NCBI RefSeq assembly: GCF_001971725.1
Contig: NZ_CP019388.1
Coordinates: forward strand, 868,001-932,000
Source of the DNA: Winogradskyella sp. J14-2
GTDB lineage: Bacteria; Bacteroidota; Bacteroidia; Flavobacteriales; Flavobacteriaceae
DNA: 64,000 bases
Direction of reading: 5' to 3'
Shown here: positions 37,332-46,268 of the stretch, piece by piece
Layout of the letters: every line of letters begins with the position of its first letter
Position numbering within the stretch: position 1 is the stretch's first letter
Notes under the pieces: generated by a model
The model's input: only the letters and a program-made list of their open reading frames with translations
The model's database searches: none
What the model was told of the DNA's origin: nothing
Position numbers and translations under genes: made by a program

Positions 37332-37360
37332 TTTTCGGATGTTTTTTAAACATACCATAA

Positions 37361-37430
37361 CTGTCATTTCGAGCGTAGTCGAGAAATCTCACCTTTTTTC
37401 CGAGCATCTCGACTACGCTCGATATGACAG
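37361..37430. repeat. Long near-perfect inverted repeat upstream of secA
   Basis: The 23-base arms 37361-37383 and 37408-37430 (core TCGAGCGTAGTCGAG / CTCGACTACGCTCGA) are complementary except for one position, with a 24-base loop. It sits between the DUF2795 terminator and secA. The core GTCATTTCGAGC..GTCGAGAAATCT is a dispersed-repeat type of Bacteroidota. Confidence 0.85.
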
Positions 37431-37489
37431 AACAGAAACATAATATAAAACACAGGTTACCATAACCAACCTGAAACAAAACACATAAA

Positions 37490-40400
37490 ATGGGCATATT
37501 AGATAAAGTACTAAAGGTATTTGTAGGAGATAAATCTAAACAAGACGTTAGTGCCATTAAACCAATCGTAGACAAAATAAAAACCTTTGAAAAAGCACTT
37601 GAAGCCTTATCGCATGATGAATTAAGAGCTAAAACTGCTGAATTCAAACAAAAAATAGCTGAAGCACGCCAACCACTTCTAGAAAGACAAAACGAGCTTT
37701 TAGCAAAAGCTGAAGACACAGAAGATATAGACGAGCGCGAAGACATCTACCAAGAAGCTGATAAAATAGAAGACGAAATTTATGAAGTAACAGAAGGTGT
37801 ACTCAACGATATTTTACCAGAAGCCTTTGCTGTAGTTAAAGAAACTGCTAAGCGTTTTGTACACAATACTGAGATTCCAGTAACTGCTAATGCGTTCGAC
37901 AGAGAAGTGTCTGGCGCAAAAGACTACGTTACTCTAGATGGTGACCAAGCCATTTGGGCCAATTCTTGGGATGCGGCTGGTAAACCCATTACTTGGGATA
38001 TGATTCACTATGATGTACAGCTCATTGGTGGTATTGCAATGCACCAAGGAAAAATTGCAGAAATGCAAACTGGTGAAGGTAAAACCTTAGTAGCCACATT
38101 ACCTGTTTATCTTAATGCACTTGCTGGAAAAGGTGTGCACCTTGTAACGGTAAACGATTACTTGGCAAAACGTGATAGCGCTTGGATGGCACCAATTTTT
38201 GAGTTTCATGGTATGAGTGTAGATTGTATAGATTATCACACGCCAAACTCAGACGCACGTCGCAAAGCCTATAACGCAGACATCACTTACGGTACTAATA
38301 ACGAATTTGGTTTCGATTACCTGCGTGATAATATGGCGCATTCGCCTGAAGATTTAGTACAACGTCCACACCACTACGCTATCGTCGATGAGGTTGATTC
38401 TGTATTAATTGATGATGCGCGTACACCATTGATTATCTCTGGTCCAATCCCAAAAGGAGACGAACACGAATTTGATATGCTTAAGCCAAAAGTAAGTCAG
38501 ATTGTAGATGTACAACGTAAGTATTTAGTAGGTGTATTAGCCGAAGCTAAAAAACTAATTGCATCAGGAGATACCAAAGAAGGTGGTTTCCAGTTATTGC
38601 GTGTTTACAGAGGTATTCCTAAGAATAAAGCCTTAATCAAGTTTTTGAGTGAAGAAGGTGTGAAACAATTGCTTCAAAAAACCGAAAACTTCTACATGCA
38701 AGATAACAATAGAGAGATGCCAAAAGTTGATGCGGAACTCTACTATGTTATAGATGAAAAGAACAATCAGGTTGAATTAACCGATAAAGGTGTTGACTAT
38801 CTTTCTGGTAAGGACGATCCTAATTTCTTTGTTATGCCAGAAATGGGAACCGAAATTGCAAAGATTGAAAACAAAGGGCTTTCATCAGAAGAAGAAGCCA
38901 AACTAAAAGAAGAATTATTTAGAGACTTCGGTATTAAATCGGAACGTATCCATACCCTTAGCCAATTACTTAAAGCTTATGCGCTTTTCGAAAAAGACGT
39001 ACAGTATGTGGTAATGGACAATAAGGTAATGATCGTAGATGAACAGACTGGACGTATTATGGATGGTCGTCGTTATTCAGATGGACTTCACCAGGCTATT
39101 GAAGCCAAAGAAAATGTAAAGATTGAAGCTGCCACACAAACGTTTGCAACGGTTACACTTCAAAATTACTTTAGAATGTACCGTAAGCTGTCTGGTATGA
39201 CGGGTACTGCGGTTACTGAAGCAGGCGAGTTCTGGGAAATCTACAAGTTAGATGTGGTTGAAATCCCTACCAACAGACCAATTGCCAGAGACGATAGGGA
39301 AGATTTAGTTTATAAAACAAAGCGTGAAAAATATAATGCCGTAATCGATGAAGTTGTAGAATTATCTAACGCAGGAAGACCAGTACTAATTGGTACAACC
39401 AACGTAGAAATTTCTGAACTTTTAGGTAAAATGCTAAGTATTCGTAAGATTCCACATAACGTACTTAACGCGAAGCAGCACAAACGCGAGGCAGAGATTG
39501 TTGCCGAAGCTGGTAATGCTGGTCAGGTAACGATTGCTACCAACATGGCTGGTCGTGGTACAGATATTAAGTTGAATGACGACGTAAAAGCTGCTGGTGG
39601 TTTAGCCATTGTTGGTACAGAGCGTCACGATTCGCGTCGTGTAGACAGACAGTTACGTGGTAGAGCTGGTCGTCAAGGAGATCCAGGAAGTTCGCAATTC
39701 TATGTGTCTCTAGAAGATAACTTAATGCGTTTATTCGGTTCTGAGCGTATTGCTAAAATGATGGATCGTATGGGACTTAAAGAAGGGGAAGTTATTCAGC
39801 ATTCTATGATTTCTAAGTCCATTGAACGTGCTCAGAAAAAAGTTGAAGAAAACAACTTTGGTGTACGTAAACGTTTATTGGAGTATGATGATGTTATGAA
39901 CGCTCAGCGTGAAGTCGTTTACAAACGTCGTCGTCATGCCTTACATGGTGAGCGTCTTCGTGTAGATTTAGCAAACATGATTTTTGATACGTCAGAAGGT
40001 ATTTCAATAAGCAACAAAGCTGCTAACGACTTCAAAAACTTTGAGTTTGAACTAATCCGTTATTTCTCAATGGCATCACCTATTTCTGAAGCAGATTTTG
40101 CTAAAATGGGTGAGCAGGAAATAGCCGGAGTTATCTATAAAGAAGCCTTTAAGCACTATCGTGAAAAAATGCAACGTGCGGCAGACTTGGCATATCCTGT
40201 GATTGAAAATGTGTATAATACCCAACGCGACAGATTTAAGCGTATCGTTGTGCCTTTTACAGATGGTGTTAAGAATTTGCAGGTTGTAACAGATTTAGAA
40301 AAAGCTTACGAAACAAAAGGTAAGCAGTTAATCAATGATTTTGAAAAGAACATTACACTTGCCATCGTAGATGACGCTTGGAAAACACATTTACGTAAAA

Positions 40401-40849
40401 TGGATGAGTTAAAGCAGTCTGTACAGTTAGCGGTACACGAGCAAAAAGATCCGTTATTGATTTATAAGTTTGAAGCTTTTGAGCTATTTAAAGCGATGAT
40501 AGATCAGGTGAATAAAGATGTGATCTCATTCCTGTTTAAAGGTGAAATTCCTCAGGAAACTGCCAACACTATTCAGGAAGCAAAACAGCGTAAGCAAGAA
40601 AAACTTGAAACGCAGAAAGAGGAAATCCCTAATATGGATGAGCGTGCTGCGCAAAGCAGAGCTGCAGGACAAGGTGCATCTCGCCAACAGCAACAAGTGG
40701 TAGAAACTATTGTTAGAGAGCAACCAAAAATTGGTCGTAATGATAAAGTAACCATCAAGCACGTAATGAGTGGCGAAAGTAAAGTCGTAAAATACAAGCA
40801 AGCCATTCCATTAATAGATAAAGGAGAGTGGGTTTTGGTTAATGACTAA
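37490..40849 (+). CDS. secA: Protein translocase ATPase SecA
   Basis: Motor of Sec-dependent protein export at the inner membrane. 1119 residues, about 220 longer than the Escherichia coli enzyme. Walker A AEMQTGEGKTLVAT (about 190-203), YGTNNEFGFDYLRDNM, Walker B DEAD-variant IVDEVDSVLIDDARTPLI, GMTGTA, and ATNMAGRGTDIKL then GRAGRQGDPGSSQFY in the second RecA domain. The extra length comes from insertions near 65-110 and in the substrate crosslinking region (about 330-480), normal in Bacteroidota. It ends KVTIKHVMSGESKVVKYKQA and lacks the zinc-binding Cys-rich tail. Confidence 0.97.
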   Translation: MGILDKVLKVFVGDKSKQDVSAIKPIVDKIKTFEKALEALSHDELRAKTAEFKQKIAEARQPLLERQNELLAKAEDTEDIDEREDIYQEADKIEDEIYEVTEGVLNDILPEAFAVVKETAKRFVHNTEIPVTANAFDREVSGAKDYVTLDGDQAIWANSWDAAGKPITWDMIHYDVQLIGGIAMHQGKIAEMQTGEGKTLVATLPVYLNALAGKGVHLVTVNDYLAKRDSAWMAPIFEFHGMSVDCIDYHTPNSDARRKAYNADITYGTNNEFGFDYLRDNMAHSPEDLVQRPHHYAIVDEVDSVLIDDARTPLIISGPIPKGDEHEFDMLKPKVSQIVDVQRKYLVGVLAEAKKLIASGDTKEGGFQLLRVYRGIPKNKALIKFLSEEGVKQLLQKTENFYMQDNNREMPKVDAELYYVIDEKNNQVELTDKGVDYLSGKDDPNFFVMPEMGTEIAKIENKGLSSEEEAKLKEELFRDFGIKSERIHTLSQLLKAYALFEKDVQYVVMDNKVMIVDEQTGRIMDGRRYSDGLHQAIEAKENVKIEAATQTFATVTLQNYFRMYRKLSGMTGTAVTEAGEFWEIYKLDVVEIPTNRPIARDDREDLVYKTKREKYNAVIDEVVELSNAGRPVLIGTTNVEISELLGKMLSIRKIPHNVLNAKQHKREAEIVAEAGNAGQVTIATNMAGRGTDIKLNDDVKAAGGLAIVGTERHDSRRVDRQLRGRAGRQGDPGSSQFYVSLEDNLMRLFGSERIAKMMDRMGLKEGEVIQHSMISKSIERAQKKVEENNFGVRKRLLEYDDVMNAQREVVYKRRRHALHGERLRVDLANMIFDTSEGISISNKAANDFKNFEFELIRYFSMASPISEADFAKMGEQEIAGVIYKEAFKHYREKMQRAADLAYPVIENVYNTQRDRFKRIVVPFTDGVKNLQVVTDLEKAYETKGKQLINDFEKNITLAIVDDAWKTHLRKMDELKQSVQLAVHEQKDPLLIYKFEAFELFKAMIDQVNKDVISFLFKGEIPQETANTIQEAKQRKQEKLETQKEEIPNMDERAAQSRAAGQGASRQQQQVVETIVREQPKIGRNDKVTIKHVMSGESKVVKYKQAIPLIDKGEWVLVND

Positions 40850-40856
40850 ACCTAAC

Positions 40857-40957
40857 GTCACTTCGAGTGAAATTCTAAACGAATTTTGTATCGAGAAGCT
40901 CAGTAACTAAAATAGTTCTCGATACATTTCTCGTAAACTCGAAACACTCGAACTGAC
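40857..40957. repeat. Dispersed palindromic repeat copy after secA
   Basis: Outer arms GTCACTTCGAGTG (40857-40869) and CACTCGAACTGAC (40945-40957) and inner arms GTATCGAGAA and TTCTCGATAC form a long nested hairpin. Same element family as at 51.3, 52.3-52.6 and 58.1-58.4 kb. Confidence 0.8.
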
Positions 40958-40972
40958 AAAAAATAAAATATT

Positions 40973-41032
40973 GTCATCCTGAATTTATTTCAGGATCTAA
41001 AATCCTGATGCTTAACCATCAGGATTTTTTTA
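40973..41032 (+). terminator. GTCATCCTGA repeat plus secA terminator
   Basis: GTCATCCTGAATTTATTTCAGGATCT (as arms ATCCTGAA and TTCAGGAT) is a dispersed short hairpin; it is followed by AAAATCCTGATG (40999-41010) pairing with CATCAGGATTTTTT (41017-41030), a good Rho-independent terminator for secA. Confidence 0.8.
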
Positions 41033-41113
41033 TTTTACTCATTTCAATACTATAATTCACTCGGACTGACATTCGGTTTTTATGGCTACATTTAACCAAT
41101 TAACACAAAGTAT

Positions 41114-42004
41114 ATGAAGCTTAAATTATTATTCATCTGTTTTTTATTTCCTGTTATAATTACTCAAGCCCAAACCACTGAAGATACCAAACTAATGGGC
41201 GAATGGGAGGCTGTTAAGGTAATTATTGCAAATGCTGATGAGATTCCTCAAAAAGATGCAATTAAGTTTTTGGAAGATGCTTTTTTAGGCTCTAAATTTA
41301 ATTTTAAAGGCAACCAAGTCTTTAGAATTACCTTTGGCAGTGAGGCTGATGAGCGCATCAAAGAACTTTTTAAGCTAGATAAAACCAACTGGATTATAGA
41401 AAATGAACTCATTAAAATTGGCTCTAAAAACAATGGTTTTAATTTAATGAATATTAGGTATCGAGAACAAGATGATAAAGTCTTCTTTGCTTTACCAATG
41501 TTGGCTTTAGAAATGAAAAAGCTAAGGGATGACAAGCCTTCTGAAGCTGAATGGATAGAGTCTGAGGAAGACAACATTCCGACTGTTCAACCTGTAGATT
41601 ATTCTAAATCTGAAATTGTTACAAAAGATATTGATGAAACTTCTGTTTTAGAATTTCAGGATGCCGAAAATCCACCTTTGGCACCAGAATGTAAAGAAAA
41701 CTGGGATAGTGAAAAGAAGCGGGACTGTACCAACAAATATATTAATCGTCATTTGATGAGGAAATTTAATGTAGATTTAGCTTCTAAAATTCAAGAATCA
41801 GGAAAAATTAAAATTTTAATAACCTTTATTATAGATACTGAAGGTAAGGCCATAAATATTAAGGCTACAGGTGGGCCAGAAATTTTAAACAAACATGCTA
41901 TTGAAATTGTTGGTTTACTACCTACTCTAACTCCAGCAACTAAAGATGATAAACCTGTAAATGTTTCATACAAACTACCGTTTACATTTTTTATTGCTAA
42001 CTAA
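41114..42004 (+). CDS. Secreted protein with TonB C-terminal-like domain
   Basis: 296 residues. A signal peptide (LKLLFICFLFPVIITQAQ) is followed by a region of about 130 residues resembling a lipocalin-like/DUF4488-type fold (LMGEWEAVKVII, FKGNQVFRITFG) and a C-terminal TonB_C domain (about 225-296: KILITFIIDTEGKAINIKATGGPEILNKHAIEIV). It lacks the N-terminal membrane anchor and Pro-rich spacer of real TonB, so it is probably a periplasmic protein using the fold, not an energy transducer. Function unknown. Confidence 0.75.
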   Translation: MKLKLLFICFLFPVIITQAQTTEDTKLMGEWEAVKVIIANADEIPQKDAIKFLEDAFLGSKFNFKGNQVFRITFGSEADERIKELFKLDKTNWIIENELIKIGSKNNGFNLMNIRYREQDDKVFFALPMLALEMKKLRDDKPSEAEWIESEEDNIPTVQPVDYSKSEIVTKDIDETSVLEFQDAENPPLAPECKENWDSEKKRDCTNKYINRHLMRKFNVDLASKIQESGKIKILITFIIDTEGKAINIKATGGPEILNKHAIEIVGLLPTLTPATKDDKPVNVSYKLPFTFFIAN

Positions 42005-42081
42005 CCGCTGATTATGAGACATTTAGCGAATTAAATTTTTATCCTATATTTACAGTATAACCTACTTATAATTAATTTATT

Positions 42082-42621
42082 ATGAACCCAAATCTATTAC
42101 GCACACTTGCGTTAGTGCTATGTATGGCATTAGTATCGTGTTCTTCGGACGATACAAGCTCAATTCAAGATGAAACAAATAATGCGTTTACTTTTAATGG
42201 AACGACATACAATTTAGTTTCGGCAATCATTGTTGATGAAAATACTGCAAATAATGATCCAAGTGAAATTAGTATTAGCCTTTTTAATAAAACCAGTGCT
42301 GAGATTACAGGCAATAATGATTTGAGTGATATTAGTTATGTGTACTTTGATTTTGAAGATACTACTATTCAGAATACCACATACAGTCAGATAGAAGACT
42401 ATGACATCTCAATTGACGGAACCATTACAAATGGTGAATTTACACCTGGTACTGTTCTACTTGATGATAACGATCCGCAATCAGATGTGTATGCTCAATC
42501 CGCATTAGTTACTGTTACCAATTTTACGGAATTCAATATTGCTTTTACATTCACTTTTACCAGAAACGACGGACAAATAATTTCTGGCAGCTACGATGGT
42601 AATTACTTTATGCCTAATTAG
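42082..42621 (+). CDS. Hypothetical lipoprotein
   Basis: 179 residues. The signal peptide ends in the lipobox LVSC (Cys 20), followed by SSDDTSS, an acidic export signal like that of surface-exposed Bacteroidota lipoproteins. The mature part (FTFNGTTYNLVSA, ITGNNDLSDISYVYFDFED, then FTRNDGQIISGSYDGNYF) looks like a small all-beta domain. No function is recognised. Confidence 0.78.
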   Translation: MNPNLLRTLALVLCMALVSCSSDDTSSIQDETNNAFTFNGTTYNLVSAIIVDENTANNDPSEISISLFNKTSAEITGNNDLSDISYVYFDFEDTTIQNTTYSQIEDYDISIDGTITNGEFTPGTVLLDDNDPQSDVYAQSALVTVTNFTEFNIAFTFTFTRNDGQIISGSYDGNYFMPN

Positions 42622-42630
42622 ACTGTATAC

Positions 42631-42650
42631 GCCCATTTTATTGGGCAAGT
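42631..42650. terminator. Weak hairpin between convergent genes
   Basis: GCCCA (42631-42635) and TGGGC (42642-42646) form a short stem with a six-base loop, followed by AAGTTTT. It overlaps the stop codon of the M23 peptidase gene. Marginal. Confidence 0.35.
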
Positions 42651-43345
42651 TTTAAAAGTAAATTAGGGTCTGGACAATTCGTTTTATAAAAGTCTAAATC
42701 AAGTTGGTTGCTCACACCTGGATAATCTCCATTGTAATTTTGAATATCCCTTATAATCTGAAAATGTAAATGTGGTGCATAGTCTCCATTGACCTCTGCT
42801 GTACCAAGAGTTGCGATTGGGTCTCCTTGCTTCACTTCTACTCCAACTTTTAAATTACGGATGGACTCTAAACTTAAGTGACCATATAAAGTGAAAAACT
42901 TTAGGTTGTCAATACAATGCTCTAAAATTATAGTTGGCCCATAATCACCATAATTAGTATTGTTGTTAAAACTGTGAATTTTCCCAACTAGAGGTGCAGA
43001 AATTTCAGTGCCTGCTTCTATCCAAAGGTCTAATCCTAAATGAATATTGCGTTCTTCTTCTGGTTTGGCTGTATTAAAATAATCACTACGATTATAAATA
43101 CCTCGATGTTCTAAATAACCACCAAAGGCCACTCTAGCATTATTGCTTTTTAAATGATTCCAGATATATGCTTCTAAAGCTTTAGAAGATGATACGTCAA
43201 TACTATCTAATTCTTTATTATGATTAGATAAATCTAGTGACATATAAGTATTCCTAGAAATCTCTGGGTGAATCAAAGGATGTGCTTGGAGCGATTTTAG
43301 AAATTCTTCAAAAGAAGATAAAGTCATAAAAAACAAAATTTCCAC
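42638..43345 (-). CDS. M23 family metallopeptidase (LytM-like)
   Basis: 235 residues. Residues about 100-215 hold the M23 fold with zinc ligands HLGLDLW (H-x3-D), and HLHFQ after GTAEVNGDYAP, plus LYGHLS. The family hydrolyses peptidoglycan cross-links. No signal peptide is visible: MEILFFMTLSSFEEF is too short, and the Met at 43327 may be the true start. The N-terminal 85 residues are not recognised. Convergent with the lipoprotein gene. Confidence 0.85.
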   Translation of the reverse strand: MEILFFMTLSSFEEFLKSLQAHPLIHPEISRNTYMSLDLSNHNKELDSIDVSSSKALEAYIWNHLKSNNARVAFGGYLEHRGIYNRSDYFNTAKPEEERNIHLGLDLWIEAGTEISAPLVGKIHSFNNNTNYGDYGPTIILEHCIDNLKFFTLYGHLSLESIRNLKVGVEVKQGDPIATLGTAEVNGDYAPHLHFQIIRDIQNYNGDYPGVSNQLDLDFYKTNCPDPNLLLKLAQ

Positions 43346-43481
43346 AAAAATAAGAATCTATTTTAATGGAAAAACACAAAGAAAGGTTACTAAGCTAAGA
43401 TTGTAACTAATAAAGATTCTGAAATACACTTCGACTGCGCTCAGCGGAACAATTCAGAATGATAGATTTAACTTTTAATAG

Positions 43482-45077
43482 TTAATTCATAATAATATTA
43501 CTAAACTTAGCATTAACGACGATGCTTCTGTCAGAACTTTGGCCATCAGGATAATTTCTAATGGTTTTTTGTGTCGTAGCTTTATTATTGAATTTTGAGC
43601 GATTACCCTTGAAATACATACTGTAATCTATATTTTGTGGTAAGTTGATAAAAGCATCACTATTCTCTAAAACTAAATTGAGATTTTTAAACGTCTCTTC
43701 TAGATTAGAAATGGTAAGATCACCAAAACTACCATCAATGATACCTGTTTCGGTTAAAGTTTCAATATTAATATTAGAAGACTTTGCATTTAACACCAAG
43801 TTTTTTGCATTTTTAATTTGAGCTTTATCGACATAATTCAAATTTAAAGTTCCCAAATTCCAAGAATTAATAACTACTGGCGAATAAGATACATTGATGG
43901 AGGTGTCTCCTCCATCAATGTGATCTGCTACCAAAAAGGTGTGTGAAATATCTCCTTGTAAGTTATAAATAACCGAGGAAATTTTTAAATCACCATGTCT
44001 TATGTTGGTTTTTAATTTCGCTTTCTTAGGAATTTTTATTTTAATCACCTTACGAATTTTGCTATTGCTACCAGACTCTAAACGTCTTACCATTGCAGCT
44101 TCTCTTCGTTTATGAACATCTTTTCTGCGTTCAGCCATTTCAGCTCTTCGTTCTGCCATTTCTTTAGAGCGCTCAGCATATCGCTCAGCGATTCTCTCAC
44201 TACGCTCAGCTTGTTGTTCTATTAATTCTGCTTGTCGTTCCATTTGTTGTCCAAAGCGTTCTCCCCAAGCTTCCATTTTCTCTTCCCATTCCTTGCCAAA
44301 CTTCTCACCAAATTCTTCTCCCCATTTTTCCATCTCTTTGGCATATTTTTCGCCAAATTCTTCTCCCCACTTTTCCATGTCTTTAGCCCATTTTCCTTCA
44401 AAGCGCTTACCATACGCTTCGCCCCATTTTTCCATTTTTTCCTGGTATCCAGACTCAGCAAACTTTTTTGCCCATTCTTCCATACGTTTTTGCAGTTCTT
44501 TACCACCTTCTTTTTCGTAACGCTTGCTCCATTCCTCAAGGTATTTTTGCCCATCCTTTTGGTATCTATCGTAATCAAACTTAATAGTTTTTATACCTTC
44601 TGGTAATTCAGGTAACTCAGGAAATTCTGGCATTTCTGGTAATTCTGGCATCTTTGGCATAGCAGCTAATTCTGGGATTTCAGGTAGTACAATGACTTCA
44701 GGAATTTCTGGAAAATCTGCCAACTCAAACTCTAAGTCCTTTAATAATGCAGAATAGTCTCCTTCTCCCATAAATGCTAAAGCTCGTCCACCATGAGAAA
44801 AAATCACAACCTTATTATTAGAACCATCAACTTTGAGATTCCATGCTTCAAGAGCTTTTTCTAACTCTGCTTCAGATAGTTTATCGCTTTCTAAATACGC
44901 TTCAATTTCTACGACATCTCTGTTCCATGTATCGATTTCAATTTCGGCATAACTGGTGTTTAAGTCCACTACAACATCTTTATCTACCTTAATAGACTGT
45001 GATATTTTACTTAACTTTTTTTGTGCATAACCAAATGTGGTTAACAAGCACAACACTAAAACTCTAATTGTGTTCAT
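43482..45077 (-). CDS. DUF4097-like secreted protein with Pro-rich and Trp-repeat helical insert
   Basis: 531 residues in five parts: signal peptide (1-19), a short beta segment (LSKISQSIKVDKDVVVDLNT, about 20-118), a PE[ILMF]P triplet region (about 123-160), a strongly charged helical region (about 172-335) with Met-Glu-x-Trp-Gly-x-x-Phe repeats starting at 199, 215, 234, 249 and 268, and a C-terminal beta-repeat region (about 340-531; HGDLKISSVIYNLQGDI, SSNINIETL) of DUF4097 type. It is the third gene of the sigma/anti-sigma operon, suggesting an envelope-stress or adhesion role. The helical insert is unusual. Confidence 0.78.
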   Translation of the reverse strand: MNTIRVLVLCLLTTFGYAQKKLSKISQSIKVDKDVVVDLNTSYAEIEIDTWNRDVVEIEAYLESDKLSEAELEKALEAWNLKVDGSNNKVVIFSHGGRALAFMGEGDYSALLKDLEFELADFPEIPEVIVLPEIPELAAMPKMPELPEMPEFPELPELPEGIKTIKFDYDRYQKDGQKYLEEWSKRYEKEGGKELQKRMEEWAKKFAESGYQEKMEKWGEAYGKRFEGKWAKDMEKWGEEFGEKYAKEMEKWGEEFGEKFGKEWEEKMEAWGERFGQQMERQAELIEQQAERSERIAERYAERSKEMAERRAEMAERRKDVHKRREAAMVRRLESGSNSKIRKVIKIKIPKKAKLKTNIRHGDLKISSVIYNLQGDISHTFLVADHIDGGDTSINVSYSPVVINSWNLGTLNLNYVDKAQIKNAKNLVLNAKSSNINIETLTETGIIDGSFGDLTISNLEETFKNLNLVLENSDAFINLPQNIDYSMYFKGNRSKFNNKATTQKTIRNYPDGQSSDRSIVVNAKFSNIIMN

Positions 45078-45128
45078 GATTTTTTTGATTTAACTGTTCG
45101 TTTTTTGATTTATGAATTTTTGATTTGA

Positions 45129-45695
45129 TTACGTAATTTCTTGTTCAAAGGCATCGTCATTAAACTCTTCTAGCTTATCTTTTAGACGCATTACAAGGTT
45201 TAATCTCAGCTTTAAATTTTCTATAAGCGCATCTAAGGTTACAGAGTTTGGACCGTTTTCGTTAAGTTCTTCTAATAATTTATCGTATTCTTTATTTAAC
45301 TCTTGAAGTCTCAACACATAGCCATCAAATAATTCTTTGTTTTGTGGTGTTAACTCTACTTTAGACAATTCTAAATTAATACTAGCTAAATAGTAATCCT
45401 CCACTTTTTTTAGGTCTGGTGATACATCGCCAAGCGTCTTTAAATCTGTATCTACAATTTCTTGCTTTGGATCTACAACATCAGGTGTTTGAAAATACTT
45501 GTAAGCACCAAAACTCAATCCTAGTAGCATCACTACACTCGCCGCGATATTTAAGAAACTAAATCCACTAGATTTCTTCTCTATTGGCAATTCTTTATCT
45601 AGCTTCTCTAAAAAGCGTGCTTCATGATCTTGAGACATTTTTGCACGTTGTGCCAACCTATCTTTCTCAAATAAATTTCTAAGATCTTGTGCCAT
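45129..45695 (-). CDS. Putative anti-sigma factor (membrane-anchored)
   Basis: 188 residues: cytosolic N-terminus of about 45 residues (DLRNLFEKDRLAQRAKMSQDHEARFLEKL), one membrane helix (FLNIAASVVMLLGLSFGAYKYF, about 45-66) and a periplasmic helical region (about 90-185). This single-pass layout and a 17-base overlap with the sigma gene argue for an anti-sigma factor, although no zinc-binding HxxxCxxC motif is seen. Confidence 0.72.
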   Translation of the reverse strand: MAQDLRNLFEKDRLAQRAKMSQDHEARFLEKLDKELPIEKKSSGFSFLNIAASVVMLLGLSFGAYKYFQTPDVVDPKQEIVDTDLKTLGDVSPDLKKVEDYYLASINLELSKVELTPQNKELFDGYVLRLQELNKEYDKLLEELNENGPNSVTLDALIENLKLRLNLVMRLKDKLEEFNDDAFEQEIT

Positions 45696-46176
45696 TTCTT
45701 TCTGCTTTTAATACGGTTTGTAACTTTTGTTTTCCTCTAGATAATTGTGTTCGCGAAGCCACTTCAGAAATATTTAATATCTCTGAGATTTCGCTGTGGT
45801 CATAACCTTCAATTAAATAGAGCATGACGACATATCTATATTTTTCGGGCAATTCTTCAATTGCTGTTTTTACATCATCAATAGTAATATCATCATCAAC
45901 CAACCACTCTTTTTCATCTTTTGCATCAACCACATTGAGATGATGCTCTTCCAGCTCGATTAATCGTTGTTTTTTAGATTTTAAAACATCAATACACCTA
46001 TTCACAACGATGCGTTTTAACCAAGCACCAAAACTTACTTCAGCTCTGTATTGATCTAATCTAGAGAATGCTTTTATAAAAGCTTCCTGCACAATATCTT
46101 CGGCCTCCATGGTATCTTTCACAAATCGAAGTGCCACGATAAGCATACCATCACAATATTGCTTGTACAATTGCAT
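45679..46176 (-). CDS. ECF RNA polymerase sigma factor
   Basis: Region 2 (CDGMLIVALRFVKDTMEAEDIVQEAFIKAF, with SFGAWLKRIVVNRCID) and region 4 (AIEELPEKYRYVVMLYLIEGYDHSEISEILNISEVASRTQLSRGKQKL) are intact. The only ATG-type start, at 46176, gives 165 residues but appears to cut the usual N-terminus: the frame stays open upstream and encodes IVEKCKQNDRQAQ, which looks like the normal beginning of region 2. That stretch has no ATG, GTG or TTG, so a rare start (ATT at 46213-46215 or 46219-46221, or an ATC further up) is possible. Confidence 0.92.
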   Translation of the reverse strand: MQLYKQYCDGMLIVALRFVKDTMEAEDIVQEAFIKAFSRLDQYRAEVSFGAWLKRIVVNRCIDVLKSKKQRLIELEEHHLNVVDAKDEKEWLVDDDITIDDVKTAIEELPEKYRYVVMLYLIEGYDHSEISEILNISEVASRTQLSRGKQKLQTVLKAERNGTRS

Positions 46177-46268
46177 TTGCGCTTGCCTGTCATTCTGTTT
46201 GCATTTTTCAACAATATGAATCTGAAACGTATTGATGATTAATTGTTTTTGGTTGATCTCACTTTAAA

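Noticed and set aside
44222..44606. Open frames of 118, 124 and 75 residues within the DUF4097-like gene
   Set aside because: They are alternative readings of the charged repeat region (Lys/Trp-rich or Phe-rich low-complexity translations).
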